The notes: generated by a model not told the origin, from the sequence alone. 64,000 bases of DNA from Roseburia hominis A2-183 (GCF_000225345.1 NC_015977.1:2773501-2837500); one strand, 5' to 3'; shown: positions 18,540 to 27,528, counted from the first letter of the stretch. A program made the numbers and translations.

Positions 18540-19617
18540 CTCCGGTCACCTCCTCAATCTCAAGTCCCTTTTCCACCAGATAAGCCTCCATCTGCTCCTG
18601 CAGCCCGGCGTCTGACGGAAGTCCCAGAATCATCTCACCCTTTGCCACTCCGCCGACATTCTTGGTATCTGCGCGGAGGATGTTCACCGGCGTACCGAAC
18701 TTTAACACCATATTGGCAATGACGGGCTCAAATGCGGAATTCTCTGAGAATACAATACGAAGCTTCTTATCGTCGCCGATGCGGTCCCGCTGTCTGCTCT
18801 CACCGCTCCATCCGGTCAGCTCCGCTCCATCCGCAGTATCACCTTCCGCCCCGGAATATGACGCGGCATCCGCAGCACGGTCGCTCAAGATCAGGCTTCT
18901 CGCCACACGGGATTTCGGATGGTTGAAAATCTCCTCGACCAGGCCGACTTCCACGATGCTTCCTTTTTCCACAATCGCCACATGGCTGCAGATTTCCCGG
19001 ATCACGGACATCTGATGCGTGATAATCACAATCGTGATGCCGAATTTCCGGTTGATCTCCTTTAAGAGTGCCAGAATGGACTGCGTTGTCTGCGGATCTA
19101 AGGCACTGGTTGCCTCGTCGCAGAGCAGAATCTTCGGATCCGTCGCAAGAGCTCTGGCGATCGCCACTCTCTGCTTCTGTCCGCCGGAAAGCTGTGCCGG
19201 ATAAGCGTCCGCCTTGTCGGCAAGTCCGACAGTCTCGAGCAGCTCAAGCGCTCTTTTCTTCGCCTCATCCTTCTTTTTCTTCGCAATCTGCATCGGGAAA
19301 CATACATTGTCCAGCACACTCTTTTGCATGAGAAGGTTGAAATGCTGGAAAATCATTGCGATGTCGCTCCGCTGCTCCCGCAGTTCTTTCTCGGTCAGCG
19401 TTCCCAGATCTCTACCACCGATGATGACCTCACCGCCCGTCGGCCTCTCCAGATAATTCAGGCACCGCACCAGAGTACTTTTCCCGGCACCGGACATTCC
19501 GATAATTCCGTAGATGTCTCCCTCCTCAATGTCGAGCGAGATATCCCGCAACGCTTCCACACTGTTTCCCTTCTGCTCGAAGGTCTTTGATAAATGACGT
19601 ATCGCAATTGCTGGCAT
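18529..19617 (-). CDS. metN: Methionine ABC transporter ATP-binding protein MetN
   Basis: 362-residue ATPase driving methionine import. Walker A GMSGAGKSTLVR near residue 38, the LSGGQKQR signature near 143, Walker B LLCDEATSALD near 163, and a C-terminal ACT-like NIL domain (about 265-355) that in E. coli MetN binds methionine for trans-inhibition. The ATG at 19617 has AGGAGG upstream. First structural gene of the operon. The CTD linker is long and acidic. Transport activity is uncertain while metQ is broken. Confidence 0.95.
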   Translation of the reverse strand: MPAIAIRHLSKTFEQKGNSVEALRDISLDIEEGDIYGIIGMSGAGKSTLVRCLNYLERPTGGEVIIGGRDLGTLTEKELREQRSDIAMIFQHFNLLMQKSVLDNVCFPMQIAKKKKDEAKKRALELLETVGLADKADAYPAQLSGGQKQRVAIARALATDPKILLCDEATSALDPQTTQSILALLKEINRKFGITIVIITHQMSVIREICSHVAIVEKGSIVEVGLVEEIFNHPKSRVARSLILSDRAADAASYSGAEGDTADGAELTGWSGESRQRDRIGDDKKLRIVFSENSAFEPVIANMVLKFGTPVNILRADTKNVGGVAKGEMILGLPSDAGLQEQMEAYLVEKGLEIEEVTGDVE

Positions 19618-19659
19618 GCACTGCCACCTCCTAAAATGTTATTTCAAAAACATAGAATT

Positions 19660-19822
19660 AAAAAGAATCTCGCTTGCGAGATTCTCCGCGCGCGAGCGGT
19701 TCGCAAAGCAATATTTTCCTTACCGCGAGCTGCGCATCCTCGCGGAGCGTTTTTTATTTCATAGGAAAGTTCCACTTTCACACATGAATGTATCACGGTA
19801 TTTCCTATGAAATAAAAAAAAG
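19660..19822. repeat. Palindromic (REP/MITE-like) element in the metN leader
   Basis: Several nested inverted repeats: a perfect 18-bp pair TTTTTATTTCATAGGAAA (19751-19768) / its complement (19801-19818), CGCGAG...CTCGCG near 19722-19746, and a 9-bp hairpin AGAATCTCG/CGAGATTCT (19664-19685) followed on the minus strand by T's, which could act as a second terminator. A related ATAGGAA/TTCCTAT palindrome occurs at 27501-27528. Probably a dispersed repeat that landed between attenuator and metN. Confidence 0.65.
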
Positions 19823-19837
19823 CAGCCCTGCGGCTGC
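19814..19837 (-). terminator. Attenuator terminator upstream of metN
   Basis: Minus-strand stem GCAGCC/GGCTGC with a GCAG loop followed by eight T, 29 bases after the leader-peptide stop. Its ascending arm contains AGCCGCA (19829-19835), which is exactly complementary to TGCGGCT inside the leader ORF (19903-19909), giving a possible antiterminator. Confidence 0.85.
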
Positions 19838-19865
19838 CCCAACCTGCGCTCCATAGCGCCGGTAT

Positions 19866-20000
19866 CTATCTGTTCTTCCAAAGGTCTGAAGAATCCGGGA
19901 AAAGCCGCACAACATTCACATCCATGCCACCATACATGGACATCCGACACATCCTGTCACACATCATCGCTGTTCTCATCTGCCACGCTGTGTCTCTCAT
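19866..20000 (-). CDS. Methionine-rich leader peptide of the metNIQ operon
   Basis: 44-codon ORF between the promoter and the attenuator, with a strong AGGAGG 9 bases before its ATG at 20000. Eight of the first 26 residues are Met (positions 1, 8, 12, 13, 17, 20, 22, 26), with two Cys. It begins MRDTAWQMRTAMMCDRMCRM. After residue 26 there is no further Met. This codon bias, the position, the terminator just downstream and a 7-nt perfect antiterminator pairing fit transcription attenuation by ribosome stalling when charged Met-tRNA is scarce. No S-box or T-box motif is present in this leader. The ORF is not long enough to be a normal protein-coding gene and is interpreted from context. Confidence 0.75.
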   Translation of the reverse strand: MRDTAWQMRTAMMCDRMCRMSMYGGMDVNVVRLFPDSSDLWKNR

Positions 20001-20072
20001 ACCCGTTTCCTCCTTCCTGCTTTTTGCTCCATGCCATCTGTTATCTGCATGTTTTTTTTGATTACATTGCCT

Positions 20073-20102
20073 ATTATAACAGGCAGTTTGGGAAAGTGTT
20101 AA
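20073..20102 (-). promoter_or_regulatory. Promoter of the met leader/metNIQ
   Basis: Extended -10 TGTTATAAT with TATAAT at 20073-20078 and -35 TTAACA at 20097-20102, spacer 18. Predicted start near 20066. Confidence 0.8.
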
Positions 20103-20117
20103 TACAGGAAGCCGATA

Positions 20118-20146
20118 GTTGGCTATAGGTGAAACCTATAGCCAAC
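20118..20146. promoter_or_regulatory. Perfect 13-bp palindrome, probable LysR operator
   Basis: GTTGGCTATAGGT-gaa-ACCTATAGCCAAC, centred at 20132, about 66 bases upstream of the predicted met-leader start, which is the classic recognition-site position for LysR regulators. It lies 2 bases after the stop of a lysR gene. No T-run follows on either strand, so a terminator role is less likely. Confidence 0.6.
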
Positions 20147-20148
20147 CA

Positions 20149-21054
20149 CTACATAATTTTCTCTTTATATTTTTTCAATTCTTCGATATAGATCTGTCCG
20201 ATGTGACTGATTGATGCCCCTTTGCGCTTCACATAGCCAATCCGCATCTTTTCCGTCTCCTTGAGTGGAATTGCCATGTAATCGCTGCCGTTTAGCTCCT
20301 CGCAGATAATTCCCGAGCACAGCGTGTACGCGTTCAGCCCAATCATAAAGTTTAGCAGTGTTGCCCGGTCGTTCGCCTTAATCAGCCGCTTATAATCGTA
20401 GGTGCTCTTCATCTCTTCCGCGAGGTAGAGCGAGCTGTTCCGTCCCTGGTCAAAGGACAGGCACGGATACTCGTCCAGTTCTTCCATGGAGATCACGCTC
20501 TGCCCTGCAAGCGGATGTCCCGACCACAGATAGACATAGGTATCGCAGGCAAACAGTTCCTCGAACTCCAACCCCTTCTCCCGGATGATCTTCATCAGCA
20601 CCTGCTCATTAAAATCGTTCAGATACAGAACGCCGATCTCGCTCTTAAAATTGCGTACATTCTCCATAACGTCGTATGTGGTCGTCTCGTTCGCCGCGAA
20701 TTCATAGCTGTCCATCCCTGCTTTCTTTACAGTCTCCACAAACGCTTTGACTGCAAACGTATAGTGCTGCATGGACACACTGAACTTTTCCTTGCGCTGC
20801 TTCTCCACATAGCGCGCCTTAAGGATTCCGTACTGGTCGATCACCTGTCTGGCGTACCCCAGAAACTCCTCACCCTCCGGTGTGATGATGATTCCCCGGT
20901 TCGAGCGCATAAAAATCTGCAGCCCGATCTCCTGCTCCAGTTCCTTTACCGTCTCGGACAGACTGGGCTGCGATAAAAACAGACGCTTTGCCGCCTCATT
21001 CATCGATCCGCAGCCGGCTATCGTCAGTGCATATCTCAGTTGCTGTAATGTCAT
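20149..21054 (-). CDS. LysR-family transcriptional regulator
   Basis: 301-residue DNA-binding regulator. Winged HTH in residues 1-60 (LRYALTIAGCGSMNEAAKRLFLSQPSLS pattern) and a LysR effector-binding domain after residue 90. It overlaps the upstream YitT gene by 4 bases (ATGA). Its stop is immediately followed by a perfect palindrome and then the met operon promoter, so control of metNIQ (sulfur amino-acid uptake) is a reasonable inference. The effector is unknown. Confidence 0.9.
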   Translation of the reverse strand: MTLQQLRYALTIAGCGSMNEAAKRLFLSQPSLSETVKELEQEIGLQIFMRSNRGIIITPEGEEFLGYARQVIDQYGILKARYVEKQRKEKFSVSMQHYTFAVKAFVETVKKAGMDSYEFAANETTTYDVMENVRNFKSEIGVLYLNDFNEQVLMKIIREKGLEFEELFACDTYVYLWSGHPLAGQSVISMEELDEYPCLSFDQGRNSSLYLAEEMKSTYDYKRLIKANDRATLLNFMIGLNAYTLCSGIICEELNGSDYMAIPLKETEKMRIGYVKRKGASISHIGQIYIEELKKYKEKIM

Positions 21055-21926
21055 GAATTCTCCTTTTCCAGATAACGCTTTTTACTTGAAAAACCGCGGC
21101 CGGAAACCTCACTGACACGATTGATCACAACAAATGCATCCTCATCCACCGAATGGATCAGCTTCTCCGTCTTCGCCAGTTCCTGTATTGACACCACCGT
21201 AAGCAGCATCTCTGTCTCCCGCTCCATGTATCCGGTCTCACTTTTTAACATTGTAACACCGCGGTCGATATCTGTTAAGACTGCTTTTCTGATCTCATCG
21301 ATTTTCTCACTGACTACTTTGATCTGCATCTTTGCAGTTCCAAGCATCAGGCACTTATCCAGCACCACGCTGTAGACAATCACCAGCAGAATACCATAGA
21401 GAAGCTGTTCTCCTGTACTGTCAAACGCCTGGAGCAGCAAAATCAGCATATCGAATACATAAATGGACTTTGACACCGGTATCTTAAAATAACGGTTCAA
21501 CACAAGCGGCGGTATATCCATGCCGCCAGTCGATGCGCCCGCACGGATCACAACGCCGATGGCTCCTCCGATACAGATTCCTCCAAAGATCATGCAGAGA
21601 ATCATATCGTCCGTGATCGCATAGCCGTGCAGAAGCCGTGTAAACAGCTCCAGCGCTACCGGATAGCTGAAGGTGCTGACCAGTGTGTTTGCTGCAAATT
21701 TTTTCCCGAATACCGCAAATCCGATCAGAAACATAACCGTATTGAACAGCAGTACAAACACGGAGACGGAACAACCCATCATGTGGTGCACAAACAGCGC
21801 AATTCCCGTCGTTCCGCCGGTAATCAGTCCTCCCGGCACAATGAACATTGCCACACCGAATGCATACAGGCAGTTCCCCAGAATCACCACGCACGTCTCG
21901 AGCACTCTTTTCCAAAATTCATTCAT
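21051..21926 (-). CDS. YitT-family membrane protein (DUF2179)
   Basis: 291-residue integral membrane protein. About five helices occupy residues 10-175, including the family's GG-TGIA and GASTGGMDIPPLVLNRYF segments. A C-terminal cytoplasmic DUF2179 domain follows (YMERETEMLLTVVS...). Function is not established. It overlaps the preceding gene by 8 bases and the following lysR by 4, a tightly coupled operon. Confidence 0.9.
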   Translation of the reverse strand: MNEFWKRVLETCVVILGNCLYAFGVAMFIVPGGLITGGTTGIALFVHHMMGCSVSVFVLLFNTVMFLIGFAVFGKKFAANTLVSTFSYPVALELFTRLLHGYAITDDMILCMIFGGICIGGAIGVVIRAGASTGGMDIPPLVLNRYFKIPVSKSIYVFDMLILLLQAFDSTGEQLLYGILLVIVYSVVLDKCLMLGTAKMQIKVVSEKIDEIRKAVLTDIDRGVTMLKSETGYMERETEMLLTVVSIQELAKTEKLIHSVDEDAFVVINRVSEVSGRGFSSKKRYLEKENS

Positions 21927-22326
21927 CTTTCCTGTCTCCTCTGATCAGATTTCTTATCAGCTTATAAATACCCCGCACAACCGAGAACACAAGGAACATT
22001 ACAATGAATCCGAATACACCCATCACAATGTCTGCAAATTCCATATTGCCGGTGCCTGTTACTTTCTGCCCGATCTCTATGGCAAACGTGATCACGATAA
22101 TCAGTGTCAGCACATAAATCCACGCAATTACCATGACATGATCATGCTTTGCCAGCCATTTAAAAACAGGATACACGACAAAAATGAATCCCATTCCCAT
22201 CATACCAATGACGAGAAAATGCAGTTCTTTATCTGTAAAATTGTATTCATACGCATCATTCAGACGAAGAATGTGGCTGTGAATCTTCGCAATCCATTCC
22301 ACAATCCAGTACAGCAGCTCTTTCAT
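21919..22326 (-). CDS. Small integral membrane protein of unknown function
   Basis: 135 residues with three hydrophobic helices (about 37-55, 66-86, 100-120) and a basic C-terminus (RGDRKDE). AGGAGG lies about 6 bases before the ATG. First gene of the operon with the YitT-family protein and LysR. I do not recognise a named family. Confidence 0.75.
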   Translation of the reverse strand: MKELLYWIVEWIAKIHSHILRLNDAYEYNFTDKELHFLVIGMMGMGFIFVVYPVFKWLAKHDHVMVIAWIYVLTLIIVITFAIEIGQKVTGTGNMEFADIVMGVFGFIVMFLVFSVVRGIYKLIRNLIRGDRKDE

Positions 22327-22410
22327 AATTACCTCCTGCTTCTAGTTTTTGGAATAAGATTACTACGAATCTCAGCCACATGCAAGTCAGCGTATTAGCG
22401 GAATAAAATC

Positions 22411-23655
22411 TCAGCACAGTGTATTTTTGTACACCGTTCCCCCTTTCATAATCAGGCGCAGATGATCGGTGTCTGCAAGAACCGATACACTTTTTGTCGG
22501 ATCTCCATCCACCAGAAGCAGATCTGCATAGGATCCCGCCTCCAGCACACCGATCTTTCCCTTCGGGTAAGGATTCTGGTAGGTCGTAAGTGCAAACACC
22601 TCGTTTGCAGTGCCCGTCAAAGCCCTCAGCGCCCGCATTGTGCCGAAGCGCTTTTCGTAATACCGGATATCCTCGCTCTGCTCCACCTGATAATCCGGTC
22701 CCGTGATCATCATATCCGTTCCGAACAAAAGCCTGATATCCTCATGCCGGTTTAAGATCTCGGTAGCCGTCGCCTCCGCACAGCACACCATCTCGTCTTT
22801 CGGCGGCATGTTCTCTACACCGAGCATGTCCTCATACTTTTTAAACTGAGGCATGGGATTTAAAAATGCTCCTGCCGCCGCCACCTGCTCTGCCGCCGTC
22901 TCGTCGATGAGATGTGCGTGCTCGAGACTCCGCACGCCCGCTCCCAGCGCGCGCAGGATCGCCTTCGGCGTATACAGATGCGCCATGACGTAGGTTCCGT
23001 AATCTGCTGCCACATCGCAGGCGGCTTTCATCTCCTCCGCTGTAAACTGTACGGTCTCAATCGGGTCACAGCTGGACATGCAGCCGCCGCCCGCCATCAG
23101 TTTGATGTGGGATGCACCGCGGTAGAACTGCTCGCGCACTGCCCGGATGATCTCCGGCACCCCGTCCGCCAAAACGGTGCTGGACGGATGCCTGTACTGG
23201 ATGTCGCGATAGGTATGCGCATACTCCGAATCCCCATGCCCGCACGTCTGGCTGATGTAGGCACCGCAGGGATAGATGCGCGGACCTGGAAGCACACCCT
23301 CGTCAAACGCCAGCTTTAATCCCTCGCTCACACTTCCCGCATCACGGAACGTGGTAAACCCGGCCATCAGCGCATCCTTACATTTTGCGACGGTCAGCAC
23401 CGTAGCGTAATCCACCGGGAATTCTCCCTTTGCGAACAGACAGCCCATGTGAACATGCGCGTCCGTCATTCCCGGCATCGCCACCATGCCCGTGCCGTCA
23501 AATACCTCGTCAAAATTTTCTTCCGATACTTCATCCCCGGTAATCTCTGTGACAAGATCGTCTTCAATGACAATCTTTTTCCCATGCGCCAGCCCACTGC
23601 TGTGCCCGTCGAATACCGCTGCGTTTTTGATCAGTTTTTTTCTGTGTTTTTCCAT
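22411..23655 (-). CDS. Metal-dependent amidohydrolase (imidazolonepropionase/prolidase-like)
   Basis: 414-residue TIM-barrel amidohydrolase. The N-terminal beta domain is followed by the metal motif HVHMG near residue 67, a KLMAGGG segment with the likely bridging Lys near 180, YVMAHLYTP and SLEHAHLID with metal His, and LFGTDMMITG with the catalytic Asp near 327. The C-terminal part rebuilds the beta domain (KGKIGVLEAGSYADLLLVDGDP). It resembles Xaa-Pro dipeptidase-type or related hydrolases; the substrate is not assignable. Monocistronic. Confidence 0.9.
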   Translation of the reverse strand: MEKHRKKLIKNAAVFDGHSSGLAHGKKIVIEDDLVTEITGDEVSEENFDEVFDGTGMVAMPGMTDAHVHMGCLFAKGEFPVDYATVLTVAKCKDALMAGFTTFRDAGSVSEGLKLAFDEGVLPGPRIYPCGAYISQTCGHGDSEYAHTYRDIQYRHPSSTVLADGVPEIIRAVREQFYRGASHIKLMAGGGCMSSCDPIETVQFTAEEMKAACDVAADYGTYVMAHLYTPKAILRALGAGVRSLEHAHLIDETAAEQVAAAGAFLNPMPQFKKYEDMLGVENMPPKDEMVCCAEATATEILNRHEDIRLLFGTDMMITGPDYQVEQSEDIRYYEKRFGTMRALRALTGTANEVFALTTYQNPYPKGKIGVLEAGSYADLLLVDGDPTKSVSVLADTDHLRLIMKGGTVYKNTLC

Positions 23656-23701
23656 GCCTTATCCTCTGTGGCACTGTGCAGTCTTACGCACACTGCCCGT
23701 C

Positions 23702-24289
23702 TTATGAAAATTTATCACGCACCACTTCCGCCAACAGTCTCGCTGTCATATCGACTCCCAGAGTTGCGCTGTTGACCATCAGATCCATATGGTTCATATC
23801 GTTCGGCAGATACCCCGCATACCGCATATGGTAGGCATCTCTCGCCTTGTCCACATCACGGATCATCCGCTTCGCCGCCTTTGTGTCCATGCCGAGATCA
23901 TTGACACAGTTGACAATGCGGTCTTCGTACGGCGCATAGATAAAAATTCTGATCAGATGATCGCAATCCTCCAGAATTGCGTCCGCGCATCTGCCGACAA
24001 TGATGCAGGATTCCTTCACGGCAAGTTTTTTTATCATCTCGCTCTCCGTCTTAAACAGGGCATCCTGCGTCGCCGTGGTTCCGCTGCCGAGTGGGAAACT
24101 CATGAACAGATACTTTGCCGACTCCTCCAGATTGCTCGCTTCCTTTAACGGAATGTTGTGAACTTTGGATGCCTCCTCCACAATATCCCTGTCATAGTAT
24201 TCAATTTCCAGAAGTTCTGCCAGTTTCTTTGCAATCGGTCTTCCCAGACTTCCGAATTGTCTTGAAATCGAAATCACATATTTCTGCAT
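23702..24289 (-). CDS. Cytidylate kinase-like protein
   Basis: 195 residues related to the cytidylate-kinase-like family (PF13189) common in Clostridia. N-terminal VISISRQFGSLGRPIAKKLA is a variant P-loop, followed by YYDRDIVEEAS and, later, CIIVGRCADAIL and RIFIYAPYEDRI. The usual GKS of true CMP kinases is absent. Start at 24289 by a GGAG 8 bases upstream; the longer frame adds only nine basic residues. It sits 31 bases after an amino-acid ABC ATPase gene. Confidence 0.87.
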   Translation of the reverse strand: MQKYVISISRQFGSLGRPIAKKLAELLEIEYYDRDIVEEASKVHNIPLKEASNLEESAKYLFMSFPLGSGTTATQDALFKTESEMIKKLAVKESCIIVGRCADAILEDCDHLIRIFIYAPYEDRIVNCVNDLGMDTKAAKRMIRDVDKARDAYHMRYAGYLPNDMNHMDLMVNSATLGVDMTARLLAEVVRDKFS

Positions 24290-24320
24290 ATCTTTCTCTC
24301 CTCTCCGTCTTCGCACACAG

Positions 24321-25070
24321 CTATGACTCTTCCTTTAAAATACGTTTTAAGAATTTTCTGGTTGCCTCCTCCTTCGGATGGTCAAAGATCTCCTCCGGCG
24401 TTCCTTTTTCCACAACCACACCGTCTGCCATGAAAATAACCTGGCTTGCCACTTCTCTTGCAAACTGCATCTCATGTGTTACCACAATCATTGTGACTCC
24501 CTGTTTTGCGAACTGTTTCATGACATTTAACACCTCACCCACCAGCTCCGGATCGAGTGCGGACGTCGGCTCGTCGAAAAGAATGACCTCCGGATTCGCC
24601 GCCATTGCCCGTGCAATTCCGACACGCTGCTGCATGCCGCCGGATAGCTGTGCCGGGTAATAATCGTACTTTCCTGCAAGACCAACCTTGTCTAACAGTT
24701 CTTTTCCGATCTTCTCCGCCTCTTCCTTTTTCATATGGCGTCCCACGGTAAGCCCCAGCGTCACATTAGAAAGAACCGTCTTGTTCACGAAGAGATTGTA
24801 ATTCTGAAAAACGAAGGAAGTATTTCTCCGAATCTCCAGCTTTTCTTTATTTTTTACATTTTTTAAGTTATATTCTCTTCCGTTTAAGACCATCGAGCCT
24901 TCATCCGGTTTTTCCAGAAGATTCAGGCAGCGCAAAAAGGTGGTCTTACCGGAACCGCTCGGTCCGAGTATGACGATGACGTTCCCTTTCTGTACATCAA
25001 GATCGATTCCTCTTAAAATCACGTTATCTCCAAAAACCTTTTTTACATTTCTCACTTCTAATACTGCCAT
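24321..25070 (-). CDS. Polar amino-acid ABC transporter ATP-binding protein
   Basis: 249-residue ABC ATPase of the GlnQ/HisP type. Walker [13 protein letters not shown] near residue 34, signature LSGGMQQR near 142, Walker [14 protein letters not shown] near 162, switch His in VTHEM. It lies downstream of a truncated permease, so the complete importer is no longer encoded here. It may still work with another membrane part or be left over from the deletion. Confidence 0.93.
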   Translation of the reverse strand: MAVLEVRNVKKVFGDNVILRGIDLDVQKGNVIVILGPSGSGKTTFLRCLNLLEKPDEGSMVLNGREYNLKNVKNKEKLEIRRNTSFVFQNYNLFVNKTVLSNVTLGLTVGRHMKKEEAEKIGKELLDKVGLAGKYDYYPAQLSGGMQQRVGIARAMAANPEVILFDEPTSALDPELVGEVLNVMKQFAKQGVTMIVVTHEMQFAREVASQVIFMADGVVVEKGTPEEIFDHPKEEATRKFLKRILKEES

Positions 25071-25118
25071 AGCCCTGTTTCCTTCCTATTATAATAATGT
25101 ACGATGCCGTACCGCATC

Positions 25119-25465
25119 TCAGCCTGCCAGTGTCTTAACGCTTTTTGAAAATTTCCGCTCCACATAGTGGCTTAGCCGCTCTAACACAATTCCGATGCCC
25201 CAGAATACCAGGGCTGCCGCCACATACGCCTCCAGGTAAGAGTACGCCGCGCTTGCCGCATTGATGGAATCCGTCAGAATATCCGACACTCCGATGACCG
25301 ACACTAACGCCGTTCCCTTTACCAGGGAGAGAATATCGTTCGTGAGCGGCGGAATGACCGCCCGCACCGCCTGCGGCACAATCACATGGAAAAAGGTCTG
25401 TGCTTTTGTCAGTCCCGAGGCATATCCCGCTTCATACTGTCCCTCTATTTTTAACGCCGCTGCTA
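25119..25465 (-). pseudogene. Amino-acid ABC transporter permease, C-terminal remnant
   Basis: About 115 C-terminal residues of a HisM/GlnP-type permease, including the coupling-loop segment EGQYEAGYASGLTK and HVIVPQAVRAVIPPL, ending KSVKTLAG. The N-terminal half and start codon are missing. Reading upstream (rightward), permease-like codons continue to about 25465 and then run into the reverse complement of a MATE gene. The two genes would have been divergent, so a deletion removed both 5' ends. Confidence 0.85.
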
Positions 25466-26545
25466 AAACTGATGGGCGCCTCCGGCAATCTGCTCACCGC
25501 TGCGGAACAGTACGGCAGAATCATGATTGCAGGCGGCGTCATCCAGGTTTTATCCTGCGGACTTGCACCTATATTAAGGAATGAGAACCGGCAGGTCGGT
25601 GCCATGACCATCATGGTCCTGGGGTTCCTCTTTAATCTCACGATGGATTTCGTACTGCTTTACTTTTTCCATCTGGGAATCGGAGGCGCCGCTCTGGCCT
25701 CTTTGGGCGCGCAGCTGCTGACCACCGCCCTCTGTTTTCTCACACTTTTCGGTGTCACAGACCGCCTCCGCGCGCGGCTCGGCCTTCCGGGCTCTGCCGG
25801 CACATCTCTCTGCCCCCTGCACAGGGAGCAGTTCGTCTTTGAGAAAGACTGCTGGAAGCGCATTTTTTCCATCGGAATCTCTCCTTTCGGAATATCACTG
25901 ACGCCGTCGCTTTTAATTCTCTATCACAACATCGCCTGCCTGAATTACGGGGATCTTGCCGTGAGCGCATATGCGCTGATCTCCTCAACCATCGGCTCGT
26001 ACCGGATTCTGCTGATCGGCGTTGCGGAGGGAATGCAGCCGCTTGCCAGCAAAGCCTACGGCGCATCGCAGAACGGAAATGCCACTCCCGCAGAGCGGAT
26101 CGCCGCCTACGACGAGATCCGGCATATCCGTAACAAAGCCATCCGGACTGCGATTGCCGCCAGCGTTCTTCTGTTTTTGTTCACCATCGCCACCGCCTCC
26201 TTCTATCCGGCTCTGTACGGCTATCAGGGAGACGCTGCTGCTGCCGGCTATCACGCGGTTATGCTTACCGCTGCCCAGCTCATCTTTACCGGCATCGTGA
26301 GAGTAACCAACAGCTTCTTCTATGCCGTAGGAAAGAACCGCTATTCTTTATTTATGATCTATTTTGATCCACTCTGTCTGACTCCTGCAGCATTGGCAGT
26401 GCTGCCGCATTTCTTCGGGACGGACGGAATCTGGCTGACTGCCGTGATTACACAGTTTCTATTAAACCTTGTCGCCGCCGGCATGTTTGTGCGGCACAAT
26501 GCGCAGATGAAACGTGAGCAGGCAGCTCTGACAAAAGGAGTATAA
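25466..26545 (+). pseudogene. MATE efflux protein, 5'-truncated
   Basis: About 360 residues from the middle to C-terminus of a MATE pump: LMGASGNLL, GGVIQVLSCGLAPILRN, FFHLGIGGAALASL, and a C-terminal repeat. The first ~100 residues are gone. The open frame extends left to a GTG at 25400, but that stretch is antisense to the permease remnant and does not look like MATE. The stop is 2 bases before a lysR start. Confidence 0.85.
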
Positions 26546-26547
26546 CC

Positions 26548-27471
26548 ATGACACTACAACAAATGAGATATGTGATTACAACCGCAGAATGTTATTCCAT
26601 CACAAGTGCTGCTGAGAAATTCCAGCTGTCACAGCCCAATCTGTCGAACGCGATCAAAGATCTGGAGCAGGAACTCGGCATCCAGATCTTCGAGCGGAAA
26701 AAAAGTGGCGTCTCTTTAACCCCCGACGGCGCCGAGCTGGTTCGCTCGATCCAGCCGATCTTAAACCAGGTGCAGCGCCTTGAGGACACCTACAAACAGC
26801 CGAGCAGCCACAGGATCTCTTTTAGCGTTGCCACACAGCACATTTCCATTGTGACAGAGGTCATGATTGCCTTCATGAAGGAGCAGGACCCGCACTTTAA
26901 CGAATACAATTTCCAGTATCTCCAGCTGCGCACCAAGGAGATCTTAGATTACGTCGCATCGGAATTCTGTGAGATCGGCGTTCTGTTGAAAAACCGTGAG
27001 AACCGCGTTCTCGACTGGGAGATGGAGCAGCAGGAACTTGATTTTCATCTGCTGGCAACCATGCGCCCCAAAGTCTATGTTCCCAAGCAGCATCCGCTCG
27101 CCGGCAGGACGAAGGTATCGATGGAAGACCTGGCTCCCTATGTCTACAGCCACTATTTTCAGGGAATCGACAGTTCCAGAGACCGCTTCTTCTCCGAGGA
27201 GCTTGTGGAGAATACCGTCGCAAAAAAAACAATCACCCTCACGGACGAGATGGCAGATGCCAGCATCGGCATGGAGATGAACACCTATACCATCGGTTCC
27301 GGCATGTCCGGTGAAAATCTGCTGGAAAAAGATTACGCCGTCATGAATCTGGACACGCATCAACGGATCGAACTTGGCTGGATCTCCCGCAGGGATCACG
27401 AACTAAGTAATTTCGGCAAGCGCTTTCTGGATCTGCTGGCAGAAAAACTCAACTCCATGCAGTTGGATTAG
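26548..27471 (+). CDS. LysR-family transcriptional regulator
   Basis: 307 residues, paralogous to the LysR at 20.1-21.1 kb (both begin MTLQQ-RY). HTH at 1-60 (ITSAAEKFQLSQPNLSNAIKDLE), effector domain after residue 90. AAGGAG lies inside the end of the MATE remnant, 7 bases before the ATG, so it was once cotranscribed with the MATE gene. With the MATE promoter deleted its expression is unclear. Confidence 0.9.
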   Translation: MTLQQMRYVITTAECYSITSAAEKFQLSQPNLSNAIKDLEQELGIQIFERKKSGVSLTPDGAELVRSIQPILNQVQRLEDTYKQPSSHRISFSVATQHISIVTEVMIAFMKEQDPHFNEYNFQYLQLRTKEILDYVASEFCEIGVLLKNRENRVLDWEMEQQELDFHLLATMRPKVYVPKQHPLAGRTKVSMEDLAPYVYSHYFQGIDSSRDRFFSEELVENTVAKKTITLTDEMADASIGMEMNTYTIGSGMSGENLLEKDYAVMNLDTHQRIELGWISRRDHELSNFGKRFLDLLAEKLNSMQLD

Positions 27472-27500
27472 CGAATAGGTAATCTTTGGACACGTTTTTG

Positions 27501-27528
27501 TGTAATAGGAACGAAGTTTCCTATTACA
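27501..27528. repeat. TAGGAA/TTCCTA palindrome
   Basis: TGTAATAGGAA-(6 bases)-TTCCTATTACA, perfect arms. It shares the ATAGGAA core with the 18-bp inverted pair in the met leader, suggesting one dispersed repeat family. Confidence 0.6.

Noticed and set aside
19759..19950. 63-codon ORF overlapping the met leader and repeat
   Set aside because: Different frame from the Met-rich ORF, reads through the terminator and the palindromic repeat, and no ribosome binding site.
19600..20100. Possible S-box (SAM) riboswitch or T-box in the met leader
   Set aside because: No S-box core or T-box AGGGTGG-type motif could be found on the minus strand; the leader instead has a Met-rich ORF.
25400..25465. N-terminal extension of the MATE ORF from a GTG
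   Set aside because: This stretch is antisense to the permease remnant and does not resemble MATE sequence.
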